DNA of 64,000 bases, taken from assembly GCA_022702545.1 (NCBI GenBank), contig JAHRBC010000003.1, positions 5,642,001-5,706,000 on the forward strand, in the 5' to 3' direction. The translations under genes and the position numbers were made by a program. This DNA is from Phycomyces nitens. Lineage: Eukaryota > Mucoromycota > Mucoromycetes > Mucorales > Phycomycetaceae. The first letter of the stretch is position 1, and the number at the start of each line of letters is the position of its first letter. Positions 1 to 10,914 of the stretch are shown piece after piece. Below the pieces are notes generated by a model that saw only the letters and a list, made by a program, of their open reading frames with translations, was not told the origin of the DNA and did no database searches.

Positions 1-1967
1 AGATATTATTATTATGTATATGATTTATTACTGTGGAGCACCAGCAAGCTTATCATTTTATTTAAAGGCATGTCTGCCATAATTCCAGAAATTTTTTTGG
101 TATTTTTTTTTAAAAAACAATTACTCTTATGAACTATATGCCATATTATATAGTCTGTATATCTTTGAAACGCGACCATGTTGCCTAGGTCTTGAAAGAC
201 CGTATTCTAGACTCTGTTTGGACGGTCCATTGCTGGCGGGTTTTCTTGTTCTAGCTGCTTTATATAGAAAAGGGGGAGCCCGTAAAAAATGACAGTATTA
301 TTTAGTAGAACGGTGCCTTGCTTTGATATCTAGGTATATTTAAACCAATTGGTGCTATAAGAACGGATTTTCTCGCAGAATCAATGAATCCTGTAATACA
401 AGTAACAAAAGTATTTATTAGAAAATTATAATACATACGAAATGATCACTTGCCCTTGGAACCTCGAGGCTTAAAATAAAACACTCTAGAGAGACCTAGA
501 AAGGCTTGCGAGAAACACTATTTCAAGGATACCCCCTCTGACAGTGGTTCGCAAGAGCTTAAATAGACGCACCTTATTACTTTTTATCAGTTTCAATTTC
601 AAAAGGCCATTTAGGCTGATTACGGCAAACATGTGGGTAGCAGAAGCTTATACGAATAAGTTTAGAAGCCTTTGACTTTATCGACCATCAATTATCGTGT
701 TACAAGTGTCAAATAAGACCCTGGGAGCCAAACTTTCTACAGAAACGTTTTGAATGATAAAGGCATCTTGATACCTTTTCTTCAAGGTCTCCACTATATG
801 ATTTACTTATGCGGTAACTGCTTGTACTTTTAATTAATTTACTGAATGATCTTGTATTGGCTCTTTATCTCTTGAAAGTCCCATTTCAAAATGGTATCTA
901 AATGCAACATAGAGCCATTAATAACCCTTGTACAAAACTAATCAACTGATTTATGCTATAATAAATAATAATAATAATAATAATAATAAAGCTTCTTTCA
1001 GAAATATATTTAATGTCGCTCCAAAGAAAGTATCAATTGTCGCAATTCTTTCAAAGAATAATAATACTTGACTTCTTTTTATTACAACATATAACAATAT
1101 CCACTCCAAGAACATTTGCAAAACTTCTTCTTCTTGTGAGCGTATAGTTTGCGCAGCCCGGCGATCTTACAGATGCTAGTAATTTGGGCCTGCAGCTTTT
1201 ATGCTCTGTATTGGGAACCACTGTCGTCCTATGGTCTGCTTTATATCAAAACTTTGCTTGTCTTTTATTTACTAATGTTCTCAATGTAAATATTCTTGCC
1301 CACATTTAAATCCATCATATTATTCAGAGAATCATGTTCGAATTAGTCACTGATGACTGATATAAAAAGATATTGGTAACAAGAGCATAACTACAACTGA
1401 AATTGCTCTACTTTTTTTTTGACCTTAAAGTGTATTCTTGGCTTCAACATGGGGCTGGTCGACGGTTTATCCTGAATATTACACAGGAAATTTGTATGAA
1501 CACCTCTTACAGTCATTGATAATACCACTCGCTGGAGTTTTCTAAAGAAATAGTAGCCAAACTGTCATGTTAAAATAAAAAAATAATAATATTTTGGATA
1601 TTGCCATTATTTGACCAATAGAAAAAGATGCCATGTCCCAAAATAAGGTCTGGCGTGTCTAGAGTATGCTCTGATTGGTCTAAATTTGTCTTGAAACTCT
1701 ATAAATGAATTTTTATTCGTCCAATATATTTTAAAAATAGTCTCGACGTATATTGATTAGATTAAAATAAAATAAAAAAAAAGATAACCATTTTGTTAAA
1801 TTGTATTTCAAATTCAATTTAATGTTATATACGTCACCCTTTCAACAAGGCCTTGTGTCGGACTTTTAATATCCCAGTGCCCTCAAAAAAAACAACCATA
1901 CCAACAAAGCAACATATAATTTTTTTTGCAATTTTCCTTCTTCTCTAAACTCCCCACTCCATTAATC
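1..1967. other. AT-rich intergenic region, no gene seen
   Basis: No open reading frame of note and no recognisable protein match on either strand. It contains an (AAT)n tract near 960-990. A stretch near 1531-1610 looks similar by eye to 55443-55520, perhaps a relic of the same repeat. The last 150 bases hold the promoter and 5' leader of the complex I gene that starts at 1968. Confidence 0.5.
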
Positions 1968-4701
1968 ATGTTGCGCGTCATCCGTCAGACTGGCGTTGCA
2001 CGTACACCTGCAATTCTCAGTGCTGCAGGAGGTACGGACATCATTTATTTTCGTATAGTTCCCGGGATCATTGACCGAGATTTCCTTACCCCGTACCTGT
2101 AAATTTTTATCATCATTTTAGCCCGTCTCTTCTCTGCTACTGCCAGCAAGAAGGAAGAAATCGAAGTTTTTATTGATGGAAAATCAGTAATGATTGAGCA
2201 GGGCTCTGCATTGATTCAGGCTTGTGAAAAGGCCGGAGCAGACGTAAGTACAAATGCCAGCCAAACCGTCAGTTTGGGTATCTAAAAAAATAATAATTGC
2301 ATCTAGATTCCTCGCTTCTGTTATCACGGTAAAATTAATACGATTTTTACTATATGAAATTATATATATATATATACATATATATATACATACACATACA
2401 TATATATACACATACATGCATATATGCTGTATTAAACCCAGACCCCCCTTAGAACGCCTCTCTGTGGCTGGTAACTGCCGCATGTGTCTTGTCGAGGTTG
2501 AACGCGCACCAAAGCCAATTGCATCCTGCGCATACCCCGTCATGCCCGGTATGAAGGTTAAGACTAACAGCCCTCTTGTCCACAAGGCCCGTGAGGGTGT
2601 TATGGAATTCTTGCTCTATAACCATCCTCTCGATTGCCCTGTTTGCGACCAGGGTGGTGAGTGTGATTTGCAGGATCAGAGCATGCGTTACGGTAGTGAC
2701 CGTGGACGCTTCAACGAGCCCTCGGGTAAGCGTGCAGTAGAGGACAAGTCCTTTGGTCCTCTTATCAAGACCGAGATGACCCGTTGTATCCAGTGCACTC
2801 GTTGCGTCCGTTTCGCAAACGAGGTTGCTGGTGCACCCGAACTCGGTACCAGCGGCAGAGGCAACGAAATGCAGATCGGCACCTATATTGAAAAGACCAT
2901 TGATTCTGAAATGTCTGGCAATGTTATTGATTTGTGCCCTGTCGGTGCCTTGACCTCCAAACCCTACCAAATGACCTCCAGACCCTGGGAACTGAAGAAG
3001 TACGAGACCATCGATGTGTCCGATGCCATTGTACGTGTTTAGATTAGATGACTAGATGTTAGAATATATATATATATATATGTATATATATATGTATATA
3101 TTGGATTGGAAGTGGCTGACAATGCGTATCACCAACACACCAGGGCTCCAACATTCGTCTCGATACTCGCGGTGTCGAAGTTATGCGTATCCTCCCCCGT
3201 CTCAACGATGATATCAACGAAGAGTGGATTTCGGACAAGACTCGTTTCTTCTACGATGGTCTCAAGGTACAGCGTCTCACTACACCTTTGGTGCGTGATG
3301 GCGATCGCTTTGTGCCCTCTTCATGGGAAGCTGCCCTGGACCGTGTCGGTGATGAGCTCAACAAGGCAAAGGGCAACAGTGCCAAGGCTATTGCTGGCCA
3401 CTTGGCTGATGCTGAGTCCATGGTCGCCCTCAAAGATCTTTTCAACCGCATTGGCTCTGACAACTTTGCCATCGATGCTCCCAATGGCTCCAAGCCCCTT
3501 GCCGTCAATGCCGACTTTAGATCCAACTACACTCTCAACTCTACCATTGCCGGTGCTGAAGAGGCCGACCTTGTCCTCTTGATCGGCTCCAACCCTCGTC
3601 ACGAAGCTCCCATCCTGAACACCCGTTTCCGCAAGTCCTACCTCCACAACGGACAGGACTTTGGTGTGATTGGCCAGGCTGCTGACTTGAGCTACGACTA
3701 TGACCACATTGGCACTGACAGCAAGGCCATTGAGTCCCTCTTGGATGGCTCCCATCCCTTCTCCAAGCGCCTTGCTGAGGCCAAGAAGCCCTTGATCTTG
3801 GTTGGCTCTGGTGTAATTGAGAACTCCAAGGACAGCGAGTACCTCTTGTCCAAGGCTTCCGAGTTGGCTCAGAAGCACCAAAAGACCGTATTCCAGGATG
3901 GCTGGAACGGTTTCAATGTCTTGCAGCGTGTAAGTTGAAAAAAAAAACGAGTAATTCATTGTCATTCAGGGGGTTTCTAAATGACAATAATTGTGGCTAT
4001 ATATAGGCTGCTGGCCGTACTGCTGCCTACGAGCTTGGTTTCCTTCCTTCTCAGGAGAGCTCCTCTCAAGAGGCCAAGTTTGTCTACCTCTTGAACGCTG
4101 ACGAGATCACAGCCGAAGATGTACCCAAGGATGCCTTTGTTGTCTACCAAGGTCACCATGGTGATGTCGGTGCTCAATTTGCCGATGTCATCTTGCCTGG
4201 TGCTGCCTTTACCGAGAAAAACGCAACGTGAGTAACAAATGAGGGGATTAGGACTAGGGCCGATTAGAAAACCAACTATAGAAAACTAAACTAATCGATC
4301 TGCTTCTTAGATATGTCAATACAGAAGGTCGTACTCAGATTACTCGTGCAGGTGTCAACCCCCCAGCCGCAGCACGCGAGGATTGGAAGATCATCCGTGC
4401 CTTATCCGAGGTTGCTGGACAGACTCTCCCCTATGATGATCTGGCTTCCGTCAGATCTCGTCTGTCTGAGATCAGTCCTGCACTCACCCGTTACGATGTC
4501 ATTGAGACTCCCTCTACTGCCCAGCTCGGTTTGGCTAGCCAGATCAAGAGCAATGTCCAGAGCAGCGGCGAGGTTCTTTCATCGGTCATCAAGAACTTTT
4601 ACCAGACTGATGCCATTTCCCGTGCCTCGAGCACTATGGCAAAGTGCACCAAGACTTGGGTTGGCAAGGAAGACGCTGAGCTCAAGAGAGCCACTGCTTA
4701 G
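1968..4701 (+). CDS. NDUFS1: NADH:ubiquinone oxidoreductase 75 kDa subunit (complex I), seven exons
   Basis: Iron-sulfur subunit of the complex I N-module in the mitochondrial matrix. It passes electrons from the flavin toward ubiquinone. Exons read by eye: 1968-2031, 2122-2243, 2307-2328, 2453-3030, 3144-3929, 4007-4227, 4311-4701. All phases agree and give 727 residues, normal for the family. The start MLRVIRQTG is rich in Arg and lacks acidic residues, as expected for a mitochondrial presequence. An N-terminal 2Fe-2S ferredoxin fold follows, with [16 protein letters not shown] and later [14 protein letters not shown] (His-Cys cluster region). [10 protein letters not shown] supplies 4Fe-4S ligands. 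The molybdopterin-oxidoreductase-like domain follows. Exon 3 is only 22 nt, yet encodes the first cluster cysteine. A (TA)n run lies in intron 4. Identification is firm; exon edges are by eye. Confidence 0.95.
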
Positions 4702-5097
4702 ACGGCAACACAATATATACAGATTTAAAATGAAAACATCCAAATAACCATGAACCATGAACCATGAACCATGACATTGGTTGCTTGCTTCTTGTGCCCT
4801 TGAAACCGGCACATAGATTTGAGACGAAGACTGGGGTTGATCATTGTTTGAATGAATGGGTTGCACATTAGAGAAAGAAAGAGAGAAAGAAAAAAAAAGA
4901 TTGTACACAATGTGTCCATGGCGATCTTTATGAATTGGCTACATGTTTAGGGAGATTGTGGGTATGAGATTGTTTAGCTTCAATACTTGGATCTGCACAA
5001 ATAAGCAAAGACTCGATAATTAAGAGGAGCAAGGCTGATTTGAACTTTTTTAAGAAAGAGAGAGAGAGAGACAAAGTTCAAATCAGCCTTGAGCCAA

Positions 5098-5150
<53 letters not shown>

Positions 5151-6266
5151 AAAGAGAGAGAGAGAGAGAGAAATGATACCATGTGTTGCAATATACAAAT
5201 CAGGACCCTTTATGTCCGTTGAATACTCTTCAACGTGGTAACACAATCTAGTTTGGTTGAGTCTTGGTCCAGAAATTCGGCATATTGTGTGTAGACTCCA
5301 GACTAAGTGGGTGTATATATTTAGATGATCTGACTGACAGGTTCAGATCGTGTAAAATTGATTATAAAGGTAGGGATGTCAATTCAAGCAGGAGGTCCCT
5401 CAGTATTCCAGTATATGTCAAGAATAAATGGCAAGATGGGCTTACTAGTCTGCCATATTTTCCAAGCCCAATATTCCATGTGCAGCTTACTAAAATAACA
5501 GCAGCATGTACAGAGAGAAAGCAGTAAGATAAAGACTTATAATCTCAACACATATCAATATTATTAAACAAGGGGTAAACGAGGATCATTAACTAATTTC
5601 CATAATGTGTACATGGAAGCACAAGTTTACCATAACTAAACATAAAAATAAAATATCCTTTTTATTTTTGTATTTGTATTTTTACTTTATTTTTACTCCA
5701 TCACCAGTGGCCCATCCCACTCCAACTCTCATCCCCCTCCACGCCCCCCCTTCTTTTTGTATTTTATTTATTTATTTTTATTCTCCTTTTCCATCTAGCA
5801 AACACCAAAGCTCCTTAGAATAAGCGAAGCAGAATTTAGCTACCATTCTGCTATTTTCAAGCCAATAAATCAATAGATCATTTAAATAAGAATATCAACC
5901 TGTTGAAATGGTTTTGGCAGCTTTATATAGGATATTAAATTGACATTTGGGACTATTAGAGCAGTAAAAGATACAAAATAATATATATATATGTGTGTGT
6001 GTATCGTTGCTATATTACATACATTATTATTATTATTTTTAAAAAACTATAAAAAAAAGCTTACATGTAAAGGAGAGATGTCCAAATTAAGCCTGCTCAA
6101 TACAGTGTTATATAAGCAAGTGCTCACAACGCCCTTTCTTTCGTGTGCTTCCTCTGCAACTCTGCCTTTCTGATTATATCGCAAGAAAATCCAATTATTT
6201 CGACCTATTTATTGCCAAACAAAAAAATTAAGCTACAAGACCAAGACAAACAAGCACCAAAAGAAC
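4702..6266. other. Intergenic region with simple repeats
   Basis: No supported gene. It holds a long CA tract, two GA tracts on either side of it (near 5056-5070 and 5153-5172) and T/C-rich DNA near 5650-5800. The sequence just before 6267 is the leader of the zinc-finger gene. Short reading frames here are built from dinucleotide repeats. Confidence 0.5.
5100..5146. repeat. (CA)n microsatellite
   Basis: An almost pure CA dinucleotide run of about 45 bases, followed at once by a GA run. Seen directly in the sequence. Confidence 0.95.
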
Positions 6267-7307
6267 TTGAACAATTTTTTTAACGACATCTACTGCACTA
6301 CAATGCCTCAAACCAGCGTAATCAGATACAACACTTCTCTGAGACTACATCACTCAGTTGTGCCTCAAAACTTTCCTCTTGTGGCCACAATGGCACAAAA
6401 TTTCGACAACAGAGACTGGCCCTCCATGTACTATCCAAACTGTGAAATCAAACAAGAGCCAACCACCCCACTCGGTATCTATCATGACATCCAACCCATC
6501 TCACACCAAGACATGCCATTATGCTACTCGTCTCTCCCACTCAATCATGCATCGTATTTTTCACCCAAAGAGATGGGTTCTCCTGGAGAACAGAGCTACA
6601 TGTCAGCATCCTCACCCACAGACTATATTTCTGCTATTCCATCGCAGTCTTCTTGCTCAACAAGTGCCGAAAACTCACCAGAGAATATTGCTCTGGAGCC
6701 CTACTCTGCACAGGCCACACCATATAATAGCTATAATTCTTTCAATCCAGGGAATGACCAGCTTGACCTGTCCAACCCAATGTCCTTCTCGGCCAGGAAC
6801 GACGCCTTTGACGACCAAAATATGCGATACCGATCTACCGACGAATCAGCCGACATCAATCTCTTGACGCAGCTGCAAATATCAAGTAATGAGCACTCCT
6901 TGTCATACTATGCCCATACATTCCACGATGCATGCCCAAATTTCTATCACCACCACTATAATCATCACAGCTTGCGTGAATATCGCCAAGTCTATGCGCC
7001 TCACATGTCTGCCACGCTCTTTACTCCCGGTCTCCATGCCCCTCTTCACCAATCTCATATTGAAAACAACGTCCGTCCATATAAATGTCACGACTGTCAT
7101 CGCGCGTTTGCTCGTAAACACGACCTTCAACGCCACAGCCGTGTCCATACAGGACTAAAGCCGTATTCATGCGCAGGCTGTAATAAGGCGTTTGCTCGCA
7201 CGGACGCGCTCAAACGTCATTTGCGAATGGAGGATGTGTGTAGAACGAGTCCTGAGGTCAAGGCCCTAATGGATTCTGGAAAGAGAAGATACAAAAACCT
7301 CATTTAA
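6267..7307 (+). CDS. Zinc-finger transcription factor with two C-terminal C2H2-type fingers
   Basis: Single-exon frame of 346 residues, likely a nuclear DNA-binding regulator. Residues 1-265 are low complexity, rich in Ser, Pro, Asn, Tyr and His, with no known fold, as in many fungal activation regions. Two fingers lie near the C-terminus. The first starts YKCHDCHRAFARKHDLQRH with C-x2-C-x12-H-x3-H spacing. The second starts YSCAGCNKAFARTDALKRH and ends with Cys in place of the last His (C2HC). They are joined by a near-consensus linker (HTGLKPY). The general style recalls fungal stress or calcium regulators of the Msn2/Crz1 type, but the fingers alone do not fix orthology. The start could be the first Met or the one at 6303 (MPQTS). 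Confident as a zinc-finger protein, unsure of targets. Confidence 0.8.
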   Translation: MNNFFNDIYCTTMPQTSVIRYNTSLRLHHSVVPQNFPLVATMAQNFDNRDWPSMYYPNCEIKQEPTTPLGIYHDIQPISHQDMPLCYSSLPLNHASYFSPKEMGSPGEQSYMSASSPTDYISAIPSQSSCSTSAENSPENIALEPYSAQATPYNSYNSFNPGNDQLDLSNPMSFSARNDAFDDQNMRYRSTDESADINLLTQLQISSNEHSLSYYAHTFHDACPNFYHHHYNHHSLREYRQVYAPHMSATLFTPGLHAPLHQSHIENNVRPYKCHDCHRAFARKHDLQRHSRVHTGLKPYSCAGCNKAFARTDALKRHLRMEDVCRTSPEVKALMDSGKRRYKNLI

Positions 7308-8368
7308 CCCACCATTCATTCTACTTTCTTTATTTTATATTATATTATATTATATTTTTATTGCATTCAACTTACAGATACATATATATATATATCTTGA
7401 TCTCCTCTCCTTGTATTCTTTCTTTTAGTTTTAGTTTTAGTTCTTTTTCGTATGCGATTTCTTATATATTTTTTTATATATCTATACATATTTTCCATGA
7501 TTATTTTCTTCTTTTCGTCCATATTGCATATCCATTCCCCATTCAACCTATTATTTATGCCACCACCTCTATGCCCTCTTCACAACCTCCTAAATATATT
7601 TTCCTCAATTATCCATTTTTCTTAGAGCCAGCAACACTGGATTTTATTTATATATATATATTTATTTATTTATAAATAAAAATCATATAAAATGTCAACA
7701 TAAAAAAAAACTTCCCCCCCCCCCTTTTTTTTTTTTGTGGTGATTAAGGAAAGGTACCATGCTTGTTGTTGTTGTTGTTGTGTATTTTTTGTATTTTGCG
7801 ATCATCCCGTTTATTTTTACTTTTTGGATCCCCTACACTAAAAGATGTCAAATCAATGGTATATGCAGTAATATGTAGTGCTGAAAAAAATAAAATATAA
7901 AGATAATCTGCGCTAATTTCTTTTTTATTCATTGTGCTCGGAATTTGATGCAACCATATGGCTCGTCCTGGACAACACTTAGGACATTACGGGAAGCCAG
8001 TACTTTAAGATAATGATTATTATTATTAATAATATTATTATTAATAATAATAGCAATTAAGATTGTCTTTAGGTGGCTGGGAAAACTCACCAAGCAACTG
8101 GTAAAATACATGTGCCACTTGGGACGCAAGACAGGTTTGACCATCAGCGAGCACTTGTTCAAACTCAAGATATGTTTTATCTGCCAATGCACAGGCATTC
8201 CTAGACGGCTGTATATAAGCACATATGCACAGACTCAACTATACTGCCGCCTCCTTTCTTGCCTAGCCATCTCTTCAAGTATAGAACCCCCTAATGTGCC
8301 TTGAAATTGATCAACTTTTTTTTTAAAGCGATCAAAATGAGTAACACATGTAATTAGTCCGAGGCTTG
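7308..8368. other. Intergenic region between convergent genes
   Basis: AT-rich and T-rich DNA that must hold the 3' ends of the zinc-finger gene (+) and the REC8-like gene (-). It includes C and T homopolymers near 7710-7736, a (GTT)n run near 7763-7780 and an ATT/AAT palindromic stretch near 8010-8050. I see no gene. Confidence 0.5.
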
Positions 8369-10840
8369 TTAAAGATATTCAAATAACGCACTATAGTCGC
8401 CATCGTCTTGTACTTCCAGTAACTGAATATCAGCAGAATAGTGGCCAAATGAGGGTGAATTTGGCTGTCTGTATCTGTGGTCACTACATAATCCCAAAAA
8501 TAGACACGTAAATGATCGGTGTCAAAGAGAAAAAGAAAACAAACAATATTATTACCTTTCCATCGCTACAAGTTCTTCCGAGTCCGGTCTATCTAGGCGT
8601 TGGAATAGCAGATTAGATTCCAAATGGGTATTTTTAAAAAAGACTTTATTTTTTACTCCTTTATTGTACGACATACTTATTATTTCCTTACCTTTAACAA
8701 GTATTTCCATGGGCTCAATTGAACTATAGAGAGTCCCTGCACTGTAGTCTTCATCAAGACTCTCGCTACTCCTGTATCTTCTGGCGTATTCTGGGCTGAT
8801 CAAATTATCCTGTCATAAAATCAAAGCAGTAAGCCAAAATGGCGATTTATTTATACAGTCTGACAAGGTAGCACCAAGTGAGGGATGTTTTATGTGTTTG
8901 TAATGATTTCTTACGCTGTGTAAGCGATGTCCTAAATATGAACATACATAAACATGCAGTTCTAGAAAGCAACACATGCTACCTACGCATGTTTTTAAAG
9001 AAGCTCGTACGATTCTCGTGGTGTAGTAGATTGTGGAGGGGTATAGAAACTGTATAATGGAGTAAATAGAAGGGGGTTAAAGCAATCAACCTAATCAGAT
9101 ACATACTTTTCACAAACGTATCAAACAGCAAGTGCTTTTGGCTTATTTTCTAAAATAATTATAATAATAATAAAGAGATTAGACATCAAGACACATTCTA
9201 AACTTCTTCTTACATGCTTCTTTTTTAAAAGTGTCTTGAGTCGAGATTTCTCATAAAAGTCAAGGGGCAGACATGAGTGCTCCAATGTTCTTTGTCTCAA
9301 CCGAAACACTGGTAAATCTTGTAGGAGTTGAGGCACAAGTGCAGGATTATTCTCAGTGTCTACTGTGCCGTGATCCCAGCTATCACTCATCTGTATTGGA
9401 TCATACTCGATTTCTGGAAAAGGACCATGGTCTGAAAACGAGCTTACAGATATGGAACGTCGCCTGGAGATTGGACTCTGTACAAGAGACGCGAGGTCAT
9501 TTAATGGTGATTAGGTTAGAATTAAGCATTTCTCAAGTAATTAGGATTCCAAGGGGTTAAGTTAAGATTACAGGTTTTAAAATGTGTGTAAAGAAGTCTG
9601 GGCTCGATTAACTTACACGGATACTGGTCAAAACATCGGCTGCTTCCCTAGAAAACCTGTCTGTCGTCAAAAGCATGGGACGCTCCGATGTATTATGGAT
9701 CGCGGAGCTATTGAAATGTGTGTTTGTGTGTGTGTGGGTGGGTGTGGGTGTGTGTGGCAACGGAATCATTAGAAAACATCCTTTGAGTGGCTTCTTACTT
9801 TATGAGTGGTTCTGACAAAGAGTCGTCTTGCCAGATGTAATCCTGTGAATTTGACTCTTGATTAAATGTATCAATTTCCATTGCATCTCTTCTAAAGGGG
9901 TCGCTTTCAAAGGAGTCTGGCAGTCTAGAAGGTTCTTGTGCCATTCTTATATTCATCGGTGTCACCGTTTGATGGTCATAATATTCGGCCTTGCTAACCT
10001 CCTGATCTACAGCACCATATTCTTTATCCTGATGGGAGAGAATATCATCTATGGAAAACTTTGTTTTGATCGATTGAGCACGATTGGCGTCAATAAATAA
10101 TAAATAATAAATAATAATAAATAATAATAATAGAATGCCAGAAATGTGAGTTACAAGGATATCTTACCAGATTGAAGATTGGCCCTTTGTAGCCTATTTC
10201 AAATTGCCCAAACTCTTTTTCACTAAAGGTGATACTAGACTGTCTATCGCCAGAAAACATCATAAAAACAAACAAGACTTTAAAAAACAAAACAAAAAGA
10301 CAGAATATTTGCATCACATGCTACCTTGCTGTTGTAAAAGGCATGTCAATATCTCCCATAGTCATAAAAAGAGACTCCCTGCATATCCTTGCCCAGAGCA
10401 TAACTGTGTCCTCTAATGGATTTTATATTAGGGCCATATAAATAATAAAAACGCCTTGTCAAAAGCTTATTTACCATAGACACAGAAATGCTGGTGTTGC
10501 AATACCTTTGCAATACCAACCAAGACCTGAGCCGTAATCCGCAAAGCTAATCTGGCATCAGGCGTATTCAAGGTGTCGCTAGAATAAAGGGTTATAATGG
10601 TGACTTTTTATGCCATATAATATCATATAATATAATATCCTATCATATTATACCATAGCATTGGAATATTCATATTCACCAGATCCCTCTTTGAGGGCTG
10701 GCCTGCCTTGACATTTGAACCAAGGTTCATTGCACGCCTAACAGCAGTCAAATTAACCAGATGAATATCACATTCATCATATACCATGCTAGCATGAGCA
10801 CTCTACGCTTCTCTTCAGGCAGAAATCGAAATGGATCCAT
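8369..10840 (-). CDS. REC8: REC8-like kleisin (meiotic cohesin subunit), eleven exons
   Basis: Kleisins close the cohesin ring by bridging SMC heads; REC8 is the meiotic form. Exons, in coding order: 10785-10840, 10654-10737, 10475-10578, 10325-10412, 10168-10243, 9799-10058, 9617-9707, 9214-9477, 8692-8809, 8556-8643, 8369-8483. Phases agree and give 447 residues. The N-terminal kleisin domain is visible: LAWRAMNLGS, then RDLVNMNIPMLCDTL, then ARLALRITAQVLVGIAKV and HQHFCVY. Order and spacing match the start of S. pombe Rec8 better than Rad21. An acidic, Ser-rich linker follows, as is usual. The C-terminal winged helix that binds the other SMC head is not recognisable; the last exons could be mis-joined or the domain divergent. 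The start at 10840 was chosen because the distance to the LGS motif matches known proteins. It begins only 74 bp after the stop of the BRCC36-like gene. Confidence 0.7.
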
Positions 10841-10914
10841 AAAAGAAGTTGACAAATTTTATTTGGCTGTCCTTAATTTTTTTATGGCTCTCAGACAATT
10901 GAATTCGATTGGCT

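Noticed and set aside
2254..3042. Single open frame starting inside intron 2 of NDUFS1
   Set aside because: The start of this frame is intron sequence with TA repeats; the spliced model restores the conserved residues before HERLSVAG.
5040..5246. Open frames over the CA/GA repeats
   Set aside because: They encode only His-Thr, Val-Cys or Arg-Glu repeats from dinucleotide runs and have no splice or codon support.
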